From contig NZ_CP197465.1 of NCBI RefSeq assembly GCF_052180275.1, positions 186,001-250,000 on the forward strand: DNA of 64,000 bases, given 5' to 3'. The notes beneath the pieces were generated by a model that saw only the letters and a program-made list of their open reading frames with translations, did no database searches and was not told the origin of the DNA. The stretch is from Kumtagia sp052180275. Its GTDB lineage: Bacteria > Pseudomonadota > Alphaproteobacteria > Rhizobiales > Rhizobiaceae. Position 1 is the first letter of the stretch. Every line of letters starts with the position of its first letter. Positions 7,274 through 19,100 of this stretch are shown here, piece after piece. Both the position numbers and the translations under genes were made by a program.

Positions 7274-9226
7274 TCAATCGGCGCGGTCCGAGAAGCGCGC
7301 CTTCACCAGCCGGTAGAAACCCTCGACAGTGGGCAAGGCTTTGGAAAGGCTATCAAAACGTGGGTCGCGGCCGGTCAGTTTCGCGTCGTGCAGGTCGGCC
7401 ATGAAGCCGGCATGCACGGCCAAAATCCCGGCATCGGCGCCGGGTGCGGGCGTGGAAACGGCGACGGCCTCGGTCTTGCCCTTCACCCTCACCCGATCGA
7501 GTTCAGCCAGCGCGATCCGGCCGCCTGCCTGGCGCGCCGTCTCCTCGCCGACCAGGATCGACACGGCGAACGCCTTCGTCTCGCTTTCCAACCGGGACGC
7601 GAGGTTCACGGCATCGCCCAGCGCCGAATAGTTGAAGCGGAAGTCCGAGCCCATGTTGCCGACCACGCAGTCGCCGGTGTTGATGCCGACGCCGATGCGC
7701 AAGGGATGCGGCTTCTCGGAAAACAGCTCTGCCTCGACCTCGCGCTCGATGTTCAGCGCCTCCACGGCCTCCAGCATGGCCAGCGCCGCCTCGATCGCAT
7801 GGAGCGCGTGGTCCGGATCGTCGAGCGGCGCGTTCCAGAACGCCATGATCGCGTCGCCGATATATTTGTCGATGGTGCCACCGGCCTTGAGGATGACGTC
7901 GGACAACGGATTGAGCAGCCGGTTCATCAGCCGCGTCAGCCCCTCCGGATCGTCTTTCATCTGCTCCGAAATGGTGGTGAAGCCGCGAACGTCACAGAAC
8001 AGGATGGTGAGTTCGCGCCGCTCGCCGCCCAGCCTGAGATGCCCGGCATCCTCGGCGAGGCGGTCGACCAGCACCGGCGACAGATATTGCGAGAAGGCGC
8101 GGGTGATGCGCATGCGGCGGCGGCGCTCGGCGGCGTAATCGCGGGCGCTCTGGATTGCGGCGACGCAGGCGAAGGCGAGCGACGGGGCGAGCGGCGCGAG
8201 ATAGAGGCGACCCAGGTGCAGGAGCAGAAAACTCGCCCCGAAGAACAGGACGATCACCGCCACCGACACCAGGCCGGTGACGTAACCGGTGCCGCGCCAG
8301 ACGAAAAGGCCGGCGAGCAGGGCCGCGGCAATGGTTGCAAAGCCGGCTAACGGCATCGAGGCCGGCGCGACGGACAGGCCGCGCGCCAGATTCTCGGCCA
8401 CGGTCGCCTGCAGCTCCGCGCCGGCGAGCAGGTTGCGGCTGCGCACCGTGTAGGAGGTGGCGAACACGTCGGCCCCGCCGGTATCGACGCCGGAGGCCGA
8501 CTGCATCGACAGGCCGACAATGACGGTGCGACCGCGAAACGTGCCTTCGGGGAGGAAATTCTTCGGGTCGAGCGCCTGGTAATAGGAGACCGTCTGGAAG
8601 GTGCGCGCCGGTCCAAAGGCCTGGATCAGCGCGTCGGGCTGGGCGGGCGAAGGCTTCTCGCCCGCCGCATCCAGCAGGCGCCGCGCGAAGCCGTCGGCAT
8701 AGGGCGGGATGCGCCGCACCACGCCGTCGCCGTCGAGCACCACCGAGGCGATGCCGGGTTTCGCGCCTGTAGCGGTGAAGGCCGGAAGGGGCTCGACGCG
8801 GATGTGCTGGTCGGCCTGCGGCGTGCGGATGACCGTCTCGTCGGCGGCCAGCACCACGCCCGGCCCGAGCGCTGCCGCCAGCGCCGCGTCGCCGGGCCCG
8901 GCGGAGGGCTCGGCGAAGATGATGTCCAGGCCGACCGCCTTCGCGCCAGCCTCGCGCAACGCGGTAACGAGTTCGGCATGCACGTCGCGCGGCCAGGGCC
9001 AGCGAAGGCCGATCTCGGCCAGCGACGGCTCATCGATGGCCACGATAATGGGCGAATCTTCGGTGGGAGACGGCGGCGCGAAGGTAGAAAAATAGTCGAA
9101 GATTTTCAGCTCGACCAGCCGCCAGGGCGAGGTCATCGAAGCGGCGATGACGGCTGCGGCGACCAGCGGGACGATGATGGCCAGTTGCCACAGGCGGCGC
9201 CTGGTGCCGCCGGCGCCGCGCGCCAT
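7274..9226 (-). CDS. CHASE2-domain adenylate/guanylate cyclase
   Basis: A 650-residue membrane-bound class III cyclase that would make cAMP in the cytoplasm in response to an extracytoplasmic signal. Order: one N-terminal membrane helix (about 12-32), a periplasmic CHASE2 sensor (about 40-310, with IVAIDEPSLAEIGLRWPWPR and VGLDIIFAEP), three membrane helices (about 310-385), then the catalytic domain (about 400-600). Both metal-binding aspartates are present (FCDVRGFTTISE and DKYIGDAIMAFW), the adenine-selecting Lys/Asp pair is in DKYIGD and ALGDAVN, and the transition-state Asn/Arg are in NLASRLE, so it should be an active adenylate cyclase. Its start lies one base beyond the stop of the FecR-TPR gene, implying one operon with that gene first. 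Confidence 0.9.
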   Translation of the reverse strand: MARGAGGTRRRLWQLAIIVPLVAAAVIAASMTSPWRLVELKIFDYFSTFAPPSPTEDSPIIVAIDEPSLAEIGLRWPWPRDVHAELVTALREAGAKAVGLDIIFAEPSAGPGDAALAAALGPGVVLAADETVIRTPQADQHIRVEPLPAFTATGAKPGIASVVLDGDGVVRRIPPYADGFARRLLDAAGEKPSPAQPDALIQAFGPARTFQTVSYYQALDPKNFLPEGTFRGRTVIVGLSMQSASGVDTGGADVFATSYTVRSRNLLAGAELQATVAENLARGLSVAPASMPLAGFATIAAALLAGLFVWRGTGYVTGLVSVAVIVLFFGASFLLLHLGRLYLAPLAPSLAFACVAAIQSARDYAAERRRRMRITRAFSQYLSPVLVDRLAEDAGHLRLGGERRELTILFCDVRGFTTISEQMKDDPEGLTRLMNRLLNPLSDVILKAGGTIDKYIGDAIMAFWNAPLDDPDHALHAIEAALAMLEAVEALNIEREVEAELFSEKPHPLRIGVGINTGDCVVGNMGSDFRFNYSALGDAVNLASRLESETKAFAVSILVGEETARQAGGRIALAELDRVRVKGKTEAVAVSTPAPGADAGILAVHAGFMADLHDAKLTGRDPRFDSLSKALPTVEGFYRLVKARFSDRAD

Positions 9227-9227
9227 C

Positions 9228-12200
9228 TCAGAACCGCATTTTCAGGGAGCCGGTGTACACCCGCCCCCAGCCGGGAGTATAGGGCGCGACCTCGAAGTCT
9301 TCGTCGAAGAGATTGTAGGCCGCCAGCTCAAGTTGGAAACGCTTGTCGAACGGCTCCCATGTCAACGAGGCGTCCGCGCTCCAGTAACCGTCCATCGATC
9401 TGGTGATGAAGCCGCCGTCGCCCAGTCCGGCACCCTGCCCGAGACGTTCTCCGATGTAGGTCCCCGCCACGGTAACCTTGAGGTTCGAGGTATTCACCCA
9501 GGTGAGACCAATTCGTGCCGTTCTGTCCGGCACATATGGAAGCGGCCCTCCGCTGTCGCGGTTTTCCGAGTCGATATAGGCAAAACTGGCGAATGCGCCG
9601 AAGCCGTGAGTCAACCACAGGTTCATCGTCGCACTGACACGATCGATACGGCCCTCGCCGACCGAGACCTGCCCCAAGGACAAGGGGACCGGAATAGCTA
9701 ATGTCTCCAAATCCTGATGCTGGTAGTCGACCGAGGTGAAAACGTAGTTGTTCCATTCGGCATCCCAGCGCGCCGCAAAGGTCTCGGCGGTCCCCCCGAC
9801 ATCCAACGGAACTTGATTCGACTGCAATCCCAGGACGCCGATCGGCGCCAAAGTCGCGGCGTTGATCGCACTGCTTTCCCGAAGATAGGCAGCCCGCAAC
9901 CAATGATCTTCGAATGGCGACCAGGCAATTCCAATCCGCGGTTCCGGCGTGAACTCGTTTAGCCCGCTGCCGTCGAGATACGTGGCGAACATGCCGGCTT
10001 CCGCCTTCAGGGAGGGCATGATGTCGTACGTCAGGTCCGCATAGATGCGACCAGCGGCAAGGTCGAAGTTCGACTCGCTGAAATTGAAAACAGGATCGTT
10101 GCCTCTGAGTTGCGAACCGGTGAGAACACTTCGATCCTGGTCGAATTGCCCAGCTTCAAGTCCGTACCGAAGGGTAAAATCGTCGATGCCGATGCTGTGA
10201 TTCAAGGCACCGACAACAGACGTGGATTTTGACTCTACCTGCTGGAGTTCATCGATATAGAAATTTCCTATCTCCGTGGCGAATACAGTCGTACCAAGCT
10301 CAAGACTGCTCCGATTGAATCCAGACGCGAGAACGCCTACACTTGCGACATTGCGATAGCCAAAACTATGGCTCCAGGCAGCACCGAAGCTGCTGGTGCG
10401 GTCATCGACAGAGTTTGTATATGTCTGCCCTACAAAATCGGAGAATATTTTTACGCCGTTCGTCAGATCGTTTTTCGAGTCCTCAACCGCCGCGAAGGCG
10501 ACGACATTGTCATTGGGGGTAGGACTGGCTGCAAAATAACCAAATCCACCCAACGTCTTGTCAGACAAATCCAGGGACATGTTGTCCACGGCTGCGTCAG
10601 GAGACCTGCCAATTCGAGATTCGTCCGTATCCCTCGCCGTCAGTTGGCCGTAGAAACTGACGGGGAACGGATAGGTGGCGTGGCCTCGCGCCTCGGCTTC
10701 GCCGTTCCAGCCGCTGCCGTCGCCGCCGACTGCGCCCCCTGACACCGACGCCTCGAAGAAGGGCCGATGCACCAGATTGGCGCCGCGCTCGCGGCTCGCG
10801 AGCATTCGAGGGTCCAGCAGCAGAGCTTGTATGAATGACCCGAGAACCTGACTGGTCGGTGTCGGCTCGGGGATGGGCGTGCCGCCATAGTCCCCCTCCA
10901 CGGCGAATGGATTTGGGCTGCCAGCCACAGTCTGGTCAACAAGCGCGCTCGCGGAAAATGGGTCGAAGACCGCCTCGCCGTAATATCGGCCCCAGGCATC
11001 GAGCCCTTGCAACCGATAGGCCGAATTCAACGTCGATCCCTGGTCCCGGCTGGCGCTGAGGGCCGCATAGTCGCCACCGCGCGCCCGCGCTCGCTTGAGC
11101 GCTTCCTGGGCGGCGCGGATGGCGCGATCGGAATCATATTCGTTCGACGCGATCGCAACCTCGGCGGACGCCGTAACCGGGTCGTTGGGGTCGAGCCGGT
11201 TGGCGTTTTCCAGCGCTTGTTCGGCTGGCTCCTTGTCGCCCTTCTCGTAGTAGGCGGCGGCAAGTAGCAAGAGCACTTGTGCATAGGTCGGATTGGCAGT
11301 CGAGGCGGCGAGCAGGTCCTGCACGGCCTTATCCATCTCGTTCGTCTCGATATAATAGCGCCCGCGCGCCACCAGCCCGATTTCGAAGGATGGGTCCTCC
11401 GCCATTGCGGTGTCGATCTCGGCTTTCGCCTCGGCGACGCGGCCCTGGTCGAGATACAGCAGCGCGAGATTGGCGCGGGCGAGCGGGTCCTGCGGATCGA
11501 GTTCCACGCCCTTCAAGAAGGCCGCTTCGGCTTCGCGATCGGCTTCGCGCGCGCTCAGCACCAGCCCGAGCAGGTTCCAGACAGAGGTCGAGCCCGGCAT
11601 CAGTTCGGAGGCGCGGGTGGCGTCGGCGAGCGCACCCTCGAGGTCGCTCTGCACAACGACGCGATAGCGGGCGCGCGCTTCGAGCGCCGTTGGATCATCT
11701 GGATCGAGCTTGAGCGAGCGCGCAATGGCTTCCTCAGCCTGCGGGCGGTCGTCGGCCAGGATAGCGAGTTGGGCGCGGATCGCCGGCAGGGTCGGATCAT
11801 TCGGATAACGCTGCTCGGCGCGGCGGACAATTTTTATCGCCGCCGGAATGTCCTGAAGAAAACCCGCCGTCCAGGCAGCGGCGATGGCGCCGGCCGGGCC
11901 GCTGGCCTCGCCGCCTGGCGGCTGTTCGATACGGTTCGGATCGACCAGCGCACGGGAAAAATAGCCGCCATAGTCCGCCATCGCCTTGCGGCTGCCGGAC
12001 AATCTCGGCGCGGCGCGGGAAAATAGCGGGATCGCGTCGGTGTAGCGCTTTTCTGAAGCCGCGATCATGGCGTCGACGAGGTCGAGCCGCGCGCGTTGTA
12101 TGGGGGCGAGGCGGAAAGCGCGCGCCTGATCGGCAGCCTTTTTCGCGGCGGCGCGGCCGTCATAGGACAGCGCCACCTCGGCCAGCGTGAGCCATTGCTC

Positions 12201-12911
12201 GCCGGTGCGTGCCGCTTCGGGGATTTCAGCGATCTTCGCCCGCTCCTCCCGCATCTCGCGACTGGAAAGCGGCGAGGCGGGAAGAATCAAAAAACTGTCG
12301 CGGAGCGAGAGGTAAAAAAGCATCTGCTCGCGGTCGTCCGGCGCGACGATGACCGTCTTGGTCGGCGCGCGGCCGATCGCCGCCGAGGCTGCCTCGCCGG
12401 GCACCACCGTGACCGAGCCGAACTGGTTGGAAAGCTCGACCTTGCCTTCGAGCACGGTCAGCGAGGTGCGGTCGCCGACGACCGTCATCGTCCAGTCGGT
12501 GCCGCGAATGGCGGCCGCGGCTGCCGGCGTCTCGATGACGAGGCCCTCGCCGCCACGTTCGGCGCGCGCCCAGATGCTGCCGCTCTCGAGGCTGAACAGC
12601 GAATCGGCGCCGGGGTTGATCTCCTTCACCACCAAGGTGGTGTTGCGGCCGAGCCGGACCTGGGTGTTGTCGGCAAACAGAACGGCAAGGCTGCCCAGCG
12701 CGTTGGTGCGCAACTCGTCGCCGGCCAGCAGGTCCTGGTGGATGTCGACGCCGCGCCAGTTGCTGACGTCGATGAAACGCACTTCCTCGCCGGTCTTGCG
12801 GGCGATGACGGAGCCGGCGGCGGGCGCATTGCGTGCAACCGGGTCAGCGCTTACCATGTGACCGCAGCCGAGCATCAACCCCGCCGCCAGTGCCCCCACG
12901 AACTTGCGCAT
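9228..12911 (-). CDS. FecR domain - TPR - outer-membrane beta-barrel fusion protein
   Basis: A 1227-residue exported protein. It starts with a signal peptide (hydrophobic core FVGALAAGLMLGCG, likely cut after VSA). Next is a FecR domain (about 60-165: AGDELRTNALGSLAVLFADN, AAAIRGTDWTM, VLEGKVEL), then TPR repeats (about 230-600), then a long region of alternating aromatic/polar strands ending ...VYTGSLKMRF, as in TonB-receptor-like barrels with a terminal Phe. No plug domain is evident. Start set at ATG 12911; a GTG at 12926 is in frame. It precedes the CHASE2 cyclase directly and follows the giant DUF4347 gene on the same strand (235 bases between). FecR domains usually relay surface signals to sigma factors, but no sigma factor is seen here. 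Function inferred: surface sensor or exporter. Confidence 0.8.
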   Translation of the reverse strand: MRKFVGALAAGLMLGCGHMVSADPVARNAPAAGSVIARKTGEEVRFIDVSNWRGVDIHQDLLAGDELRTNALGSLAVLFADNTQVRLGRNTTLVVKEINPGADSLFSLESGSIWARAERGGEGLVIETPAAAAAIRGTDWTMTVVGDRTSLTVLEGKVELSNQFGSVTVVPGEAASAAIGRAPTKTVIVAPDDREQMLFYLSLRDSFLILPASPLSSREMREERAKIAEIPEAARTGEQWLTLAEVALSYDGRAAAKKAADQARAFRLAPIQRARLDLVDAMIAASEKRYTDAIPLFSRAAPRLSGSRKAMADYGGYFSRALVDPNRIEQPPGGEASGPAGAIAAAWTAGFLQDIPAAIKIVRRAEQRYPNDPTLPAIRAQLAILADDRPQAEEAIARSLKLDPDDPTALEARARYRVVVQSDLEGALADATRASELMPGSTSVWNLLGLVLSAREADREAEAAFLKGVELDPQDPLARANLALLYLDQGRVAEAKAEIDTAMAEDPSFEIGLVARGRYYIETNEMDKAVQDLLAASTANPTYAQVLLLLAAAYYEKGDKEPAEQALENANRLDPNDPVTASAEVAIASNEYDSDRAIRAAQEALKRARARGGDYAALSASRDQGSTLNSAYRLQGLDAWGRYYGEAVFDPFSASALVDQTVAGSPNPFAVEGDYGGTPIPEPTPTSQVLGSFIQALLLDPRMLASRERGANLVHRPFFEASVSGGAVGGDGSGWNGEAEARGHATYPFPVSFYGQLTARDTDESRIGRSPDAAVDNMSLDLSDKTLGGFGYFAASPTPNDNVVAFAAVEDSKNDLTNGVKIFSDFVGQTYTNSVDDRTSSFGAAWSHSFGYRNVASVGVLASGFNRSSLELGTTVFATEIGNFYIDELQQVESKSTSVVGALNHSIGIDDFTLRYGLEAGQFDQDRSVLTGSQLRGNDPVFNFSESNFDLAAGRIYADLTYDIMPSLKAEAGMFATYLDGSGLNEFTPEPRIGIAWSPFEDHWLRAAYLRESSAINAATLAPIGVLGLQSNQVPLDVGGTAETFAARWDAEWNNYVFTSVDYQHQDLETLAIPVPLSLGQVSVGEGRIDRVSATMNLWLTHGFGAFASFAYIDSENRDSGGPLPYVPDRTARIGLTWVNTSNLKVTVAGTYIGERLGQGAGLGDGGFITRSMDGYWSADASLTWEPFDKRFQLELAAYNLFDEDFEVAPYTPGWGRVYTGSLKMRF

Positions 12912-13146
12912 GATGCCTTTTCGCACCCCAAACCCTGGGCGTTATGGTGAAAAAGGCAAAGCGCTGTCAAGCTTCGGTGCGGCATTCCGGCGCAAGGCCG
13001 GGAAAGTCCGGCTCCGCCGATGGTTTTCGCCAACATCTTCGGCACGGGCTTCCGCTAGGGCATCCTCGCCCGGATGCTGCAATCGTTCCGCCGTCGATTC
13101 GCGCCGGGTGGCCCCTTAAGACCCGCCCGGCACGCGGCCCACAGGT

Positions 13147-16100
13147 TCACACCACGACGAAATCCGCCGCCGACAGCGACGGCGCACCGGTGAGCGTCGC
13201 GAAGTGGATGGCGAGGCCGGCACCGTTGCCGTCGGCGTCGTAGTAGAGATTGCCGGTGGCGGTGTCGTAGAGGATGCGGTCGCTGTCGTCCTGGGCCGCA
13301 CCGCCGGCGCTGGCCCAGAAGGCCGCGCCGGGCAACACTCCGGTCGTGGACAGTGCCGAGAAGACGGACTTGTGCAGTTCGATCCGGTCTTCCGCTGCGT
13401 TGAAGTCGACGATGGTATCGACATTGCCGGCTCCAAGCGCCGAGGAGAAAACGAACATGTCCTTGCCGCCGAAGCCGCGCAGCGTGTCGATGCCGCCCTT
13501 GCCGTCGAGCCGGTTGGCTCCTGCATTGCCGATGATGTTTTGGCCGAATTCATTGCCGGTCAGGTCGATGCTGGACAGGCCGGCGGCACCATTGGTGGTG
13601 AACAGCTCGATCTCGACGCCCTTGCCGAGCGTGTAGTCGACCGCCGCCATGACGCGATCGGTTCCCTGGAGCAGACCGTCGACGATGATGTCGCCGGCAT
13701 TGAACACGCGATATGTATCGTTGCCGCCGAAGCCGCGCAGGATGTCGGCCGCGCCGACGCCCCCGTCATGAAAGACATTGTCGCCGGCATTGCCGGTGAT
13801 GACCTGGGCGAGGGTATTGCCGGTCAGGTCGATTGCCGTCGTGCCGTTGACGGACGTCGTCTGCAGGTATTCGACCTCGGCGCCGGCCGTGAGCTGGTAG
13901 CTGACGCCGGCGGCAACGCGGTCGGTACCCTCGCCGGCGTTCTCGACCACCACGTCGCCGGCATTGTAGATATAGTAGGTGTCGTTGCCGAACAGGCCTT
14001 CCAGCCTGTCTGCCGCGCCCTTGCCGCCGTCGTTGAGGATGTTGTCGCCATAGTTGCCGGTGATCGTCTGCGCAAGACGGTTGCCTGTCAGGTCGATCGC
14101 ATAGGTGGCGGTGCGCGAAGTGGTGTTCAGCAGTTCGATCTCGGCGTCCGGCGTCAGGACGTAGCTCAGCGTCGCGGCCACCCGATCGTAGCCCTTGCCC
14201 AACTCCTCGAAAATCATGTCGCCGGCACTGCGGACGATATAGGTGTCATTGCCGCCCTGGCCCTTGAGATAGTCGGCCGCGCCCTTGCCGCCATCCAGAA
14301 TGTTGTTGCCCTCGTTGCCGGTGATGACCTGGGAAAGTTCATTGCCGGTGAGATTGATCGCGGTGGCGGCCAGTCCCGAGGTGGTGTTGAGGTATTCGAC
14401 ATAGACGCCGGCGCCCAGCACATAGCTGACGCCGGCCGTGACACGGTCGGCTGAACCGTCGTTCTTGCCCTCGATGATGACGTCAGCGGCATTGTAGACG
14501 GCATAGGTGTCGTTGCCGCCACGACCGCTCATGATATCGGGAGACGAACCGAGCCCTGGGCCGGCGACGCCGCCGTCGTTCAGGAGGTTGTCGCCGTCAT
14601 TGCCGACGATGGTCTGCGACAGGGAATTGCCTTTCAGGTCGATCGCCGTCGTGCCCTTGGAGTTGGTCGTGGTCAGGAACTCGATATCGGCATCGGAGGC
14701 GAGCGCATAGCTGGTGTTGGCCGATACGCGGTCGGCGGTTCCTTCGCCGGCCAGCTCGACGACCACGTCGCCCGCATTGTTGACGTAGTAGGTGTCGTTG
14801 CCGCCCTTGCCCTCCATCGTGTCGGCGCCGAAGCCGCCGTCGAGCGTGTTGTCGGAGCCATTGCCGACAAGAACGTCGCCGTCGCTGTCGACGCCCTTGA
14901 TCGTGATCGTGACGGTCGCCGTGTAGCCACCCTCGATCATGTAGGTGAAGCTCTCGATGGCGGTGAGGTTGGTGGCGCCCGAAAGCGGACCGGGCAGGCT
15001 GTCGAACTTGCCGTTCGGGTCGTAGCTGAAGGTGCCGTCCGAATTGACCGTCAGCAGCGCACCGGAAGGCAGTGTGATCTGCGTGTCGACATTGGCGGCG
15101 CTGCCGTTCACCTCGGCGATGACGAAATCCGGACCGCTGTCGAAGCCGTCGCCGTTGTCGTCAAAGAGGTTCTCGCCGGCGCCGAGCGTGCGGTCCTCGC
15201 GGACGCTGAAGGCGTCGTCCTGTGCGCCGGTGGCGGTGATGCCGATAATGATCGGCGCGGAATACCCTTCGCCATAGTCCTTGCCGTCGTCGATCGTCAT
15301 GCCGATAATGCGCAGCGGCAGATAGTTGCCGGGGTCGGCCACCGAGCCGTCCGGATCGTCGCCGGAGGAGAAGGTGACGGTGCGCAGCACCTTCTCGTAG
15401 TTTGCCAGCGTGTCGTTGCCGGTGAGCGTCAGCGTGAAGGTGTCAGGATCATAGACCGCGGTGATCGCCGTGCCGGTCGTGTCGGCGGCCAGCACGTCGC
15501 CGGGCAGGCCACCCGGGCCGCTCGAATCGTCGAGGAAGACGGTCGCGCCGACCGCCGTCCCGCCATCGGGATCGACGTCCTCCAGTTCGAGGCGGGGCGC
15601 GAGGGTGAGCGTGTCGCCCTCGGTGAACTCGACGAGGCGCGGATAAAGCCACTCGAATTCGGTATCCATCTGGCCGACGGCGATGTCCTGCGGCACGCCG
15701 TAGGTGGGGATTGGCGTCAGGTCCGGGCTGAAGGTGCCGTCGCCCTTGCCGAGCAGGACATGGATGTCCTCGCTGCCCTTGTTGACGACGACGATGTCGA
15801 GGCTGCCGTCGTCGTTCATGTCGGCGAGCGTCAGGCTCGATGGATCCGACCCGACCTGATACGTCGTCGGCGGAGAGAAAGTCCCGCTGCCGGTGCCCAG
15901 CATGACGTTGACGGTATCGAGCCCGGTCTCGGAAAGGACCATGTCGAGTTTGCCGTCGCCGTTGAGATCGCCCAGTTGCACATCGGTCGCTGCAACTGCG
16001 AGGGTCAGCATGGGGATCGCGGGGTTAAAGCCGCCGAAACCATTGTTCAGCAGGACCGAAACGAGACTGCTCGCAGCGTCGGTGACCACCAGATCCAGCC

Positions 16101-19100
16101 CGTTGATTCCGTCGATGTCGCCGACTGCGATGCTGCCCGGCAGCGCTCCCATCGGAGTCGGAGGCATGAAGAAAAACGAGCCGTTGCCATCGCCCGTTCC
16201 AATAAGGGCGCCGAGGGATGTGGCGGCGGCGATATCGAGCTTGCCGTCCTTGTTGAAGTCGCCGACAACCATTTCGGTCAGGCCGAACCCGAAAGCCATG
16301 GGAACCATGGTGCTGGCAAACGACCCGTCGCCCGCGCCAAGCAGCACATTCATCGTGCCCAAGGGGCCGGCAGTAGCCAGATCGAGGTTTCCGTCGCCGT
16401 TGAAATCGCCGCTCACCATCGAAGCGGCGCCGGGTGTGATCGGAATCGGTGACGATTCGAAGGGGACCAGGCAGCCGCAACCGTCGTTTTCGAGAACAGT
16501 GACGGTACCAACCACCGCATTGTTAACCGCGACATCGAGATCGCCGTCGTTGTCGAAATCGCCTAGCACGACCTTGGTCGGACCGGTGCCGGCGCCTTCC
16601 GCGGATCCACTCAGCGCGCCGCCGTCGCCGTCTCCACTGATCACGTCGACGGCATCGTCGCCGGGCAAGGTGACGACGAAGTCGAGGCCGGGAGACAACC
16701 GGAAGATCGGCGCGTCGTTCACCGCCTCGACCTCGACCGAGGCCTGCGCCGTGCCGGTCGAATAAGCGGATGTGCTGCCGTTGACCGACGTGTCGGCATA
16801 CTGGCGCGTCGTATCGTCGGAAGGCGTGCCGGCCGTCTGGTCCCAGGCGCGGAAGTCTATCGTCGCCGTCTCGCCGTCGATGCCGTCCGGCATGTAGCTG
16901 ACCAGTGCATCCGGCGATAGAAGCAGCGCGTGGCCATCGGAAACCGCGCCGAAGCTGAGCCAGGTGAAGCCGCCGTCGGTCGAATACTCCCATTCGCCGT
17001 TGCCGGAGAGCCCGGTAACCGCGATGCCGACATCGTCGCCGTCGACATCGCCAAGCGTCGTGCCGGCAAGCAGCTCAGCGACAGTCACCTCGGTGTTCGG
17101 GAAATCCTCGTCCGTCGCGGGCAGTTCGACCGGCCCGCCCGACAGCGTCGGCGCGGCGTTTACCGCCGTGATCGATACGGTGGCGCCGACCAAAACGGTG
17201 GCGGAATCGACACCCCCATTGTCCGTACCGCCATTGTCACGAATGCCGGTCAGCGTGACGATACGGTCGGTGGTCTCCGGCCCTTCGCTCGTATTCGAAT
17301 AGGTCAGTCCGTCGATCAATGTCTGGGCGTCGGCGGCCGAGATGCCACCGGGCATGGAAAGCGTGACGGTTGCAACGCCGCCGGTGACGGCAACGCTGTA
17401 GCCAATGCCGTTCGCGGAGGTCGTCCCATTCGCGCCGTCGGTCAGCGCTACATTGGTGCCGTCGACGCCTAGGATCTCGTCGGCGCCGTCGGCAAGGTTC
17501 TCGACCGTCAGCGTGACCTGGTCGATCTCCTGTCCGGCTTCGCCGGTGGAGGCGGATACACCGGAGAACAGGTCCACTGCCGCCCCGCCTTCTGTAAAGG
17601 TCGGTGTGCCGCCGGCAGCGATGAGGGAAGGCGCATCGTTGACCCCGTCGACACCCATCGTGACCACCGCGGTGGGGCTGGTCCCGCCGTCGCCATCGGT
17701 GACGGTGACGGAAATCGTCCGGTTGCCCGTCGTGGGATCGATGCCGTCGCTGTTAGAATAGGTCAGGGCACGGACCAATGCCTGGACGATCGATGGAGTG
17801 GCATTGGCATTGAGCGTGACGACGAGGTTATTGGTGCCCGTCCCGCCTGTGACTGTTCCGATCGTTGTGCCGCCGTAAGTGACATCGGCGCCGGAAACGC
17901 CGATCTGGCCGGGGCCGAAGCCCTGATTGTCGATACCAAGCACATCTTCGGCCGCCACACGGTTGCCGGTGATTGCAACCGTCACCGTGCCGGTGTCGAA
18001 ATTAACCGATTCGGCGTCCGTGACCGTGGCATCGCCTCCAGCATCGAGGAAAACGGGCGTCCCACCCTCGGTAAAACCTGGCGCATCGCCGTTGAGGTTT
18101 CCAAGCATCGGCGCCGTGTTGGCGGCCGCGGTCGTGAAATTCAGGAACGTCTTGTCGGTGATGCCGGCGCGCACGACGCCGTCAAGCCGGCCGAAGCCGA
18201 TGCCGTCGGAATCGACGATCGCGTCGAGGTCGAAGGTCAGGTAATAGCCGGTCGATCCGGCGAGCGTGGTGGAGGGGTTGATCGTCAGCGTCGCGGTGCC
18301 GGATCCGGAAACTTGGCCGACGTCGGAAGTCGAAATGGTCTCGACCACGGAGCCATCCGAGGTGCGGCGCAGATAGATATTGCCACCGCCGGCGAAGACG
18401 GCTTCGTCGAAGGTGAGCGTGAGATTGGCGGATGGAGGAAAGCCGGTGGCGTTGTCAGCCGGGGTGGAGGATATGAGTTCGGGTGGCGATCCGTCGCCCA
18501 AACCGTTCTGCGCGAAATAGCTGCCCGTGGTGCCGTTGACGCCGACGAGAAGGTCGATGTCGCCATCACCGTCGAAATCCGCGACTTCGTAGTTCGTTCC
18601 TATATTGTTGGGTAGTGTCAGGTCGGCAAAGGGCGAATCGGCCAGATCGTAATCGACAAACGTGCCATCGCCATTGTTGCTGGCATATTTGAAAGCGGTG
18701 CCGTCCGCGCCGGTCTGGTACAGGATGTCGACATCGCCATCGCTGTCGAAATCGGCGAAACTCATGCGGGCTCCGCCGAGCGGGGCAGGGAACGTCGCCG
18801 TGGATTGCGACGAAAAGGTCTCGCCGTCGTTGCGGAAATAGCTCCCCGTCGAACCGTTGACGCCGACCAGCACATCGCTGTCGCCATCTCCATCGAAATC
18901 GTGGACAAAGTATCGTCCGCCAACATTGTTCGGCAGCGTCAAGCCGGTAAAGGGAGATGCCGACTGGGCGACGAGAGTGAATGTGCCGTCGCCGTTGTTG
19001 ATGCCGTACTGGAAGGGGGTGCCGTCCGCGCCGGTCTGGTAAAGAATGTCGGCGTCGCCATCGTTGTCGAAATCGCCAACCGCCATTCGGGCGCCACCGG

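Noticed and set aside
12096..12950. Plus-strand open frame of 284 codons
   Set aside because: Antisense of the FecR domain; no known motif and no ribosome site.
13500..14860. Regularly spaced repeats that could suggest a CRISPR array
   Set aside because: The period is about 270 bp, units are diverged and translate to RTX modules in one long frame.
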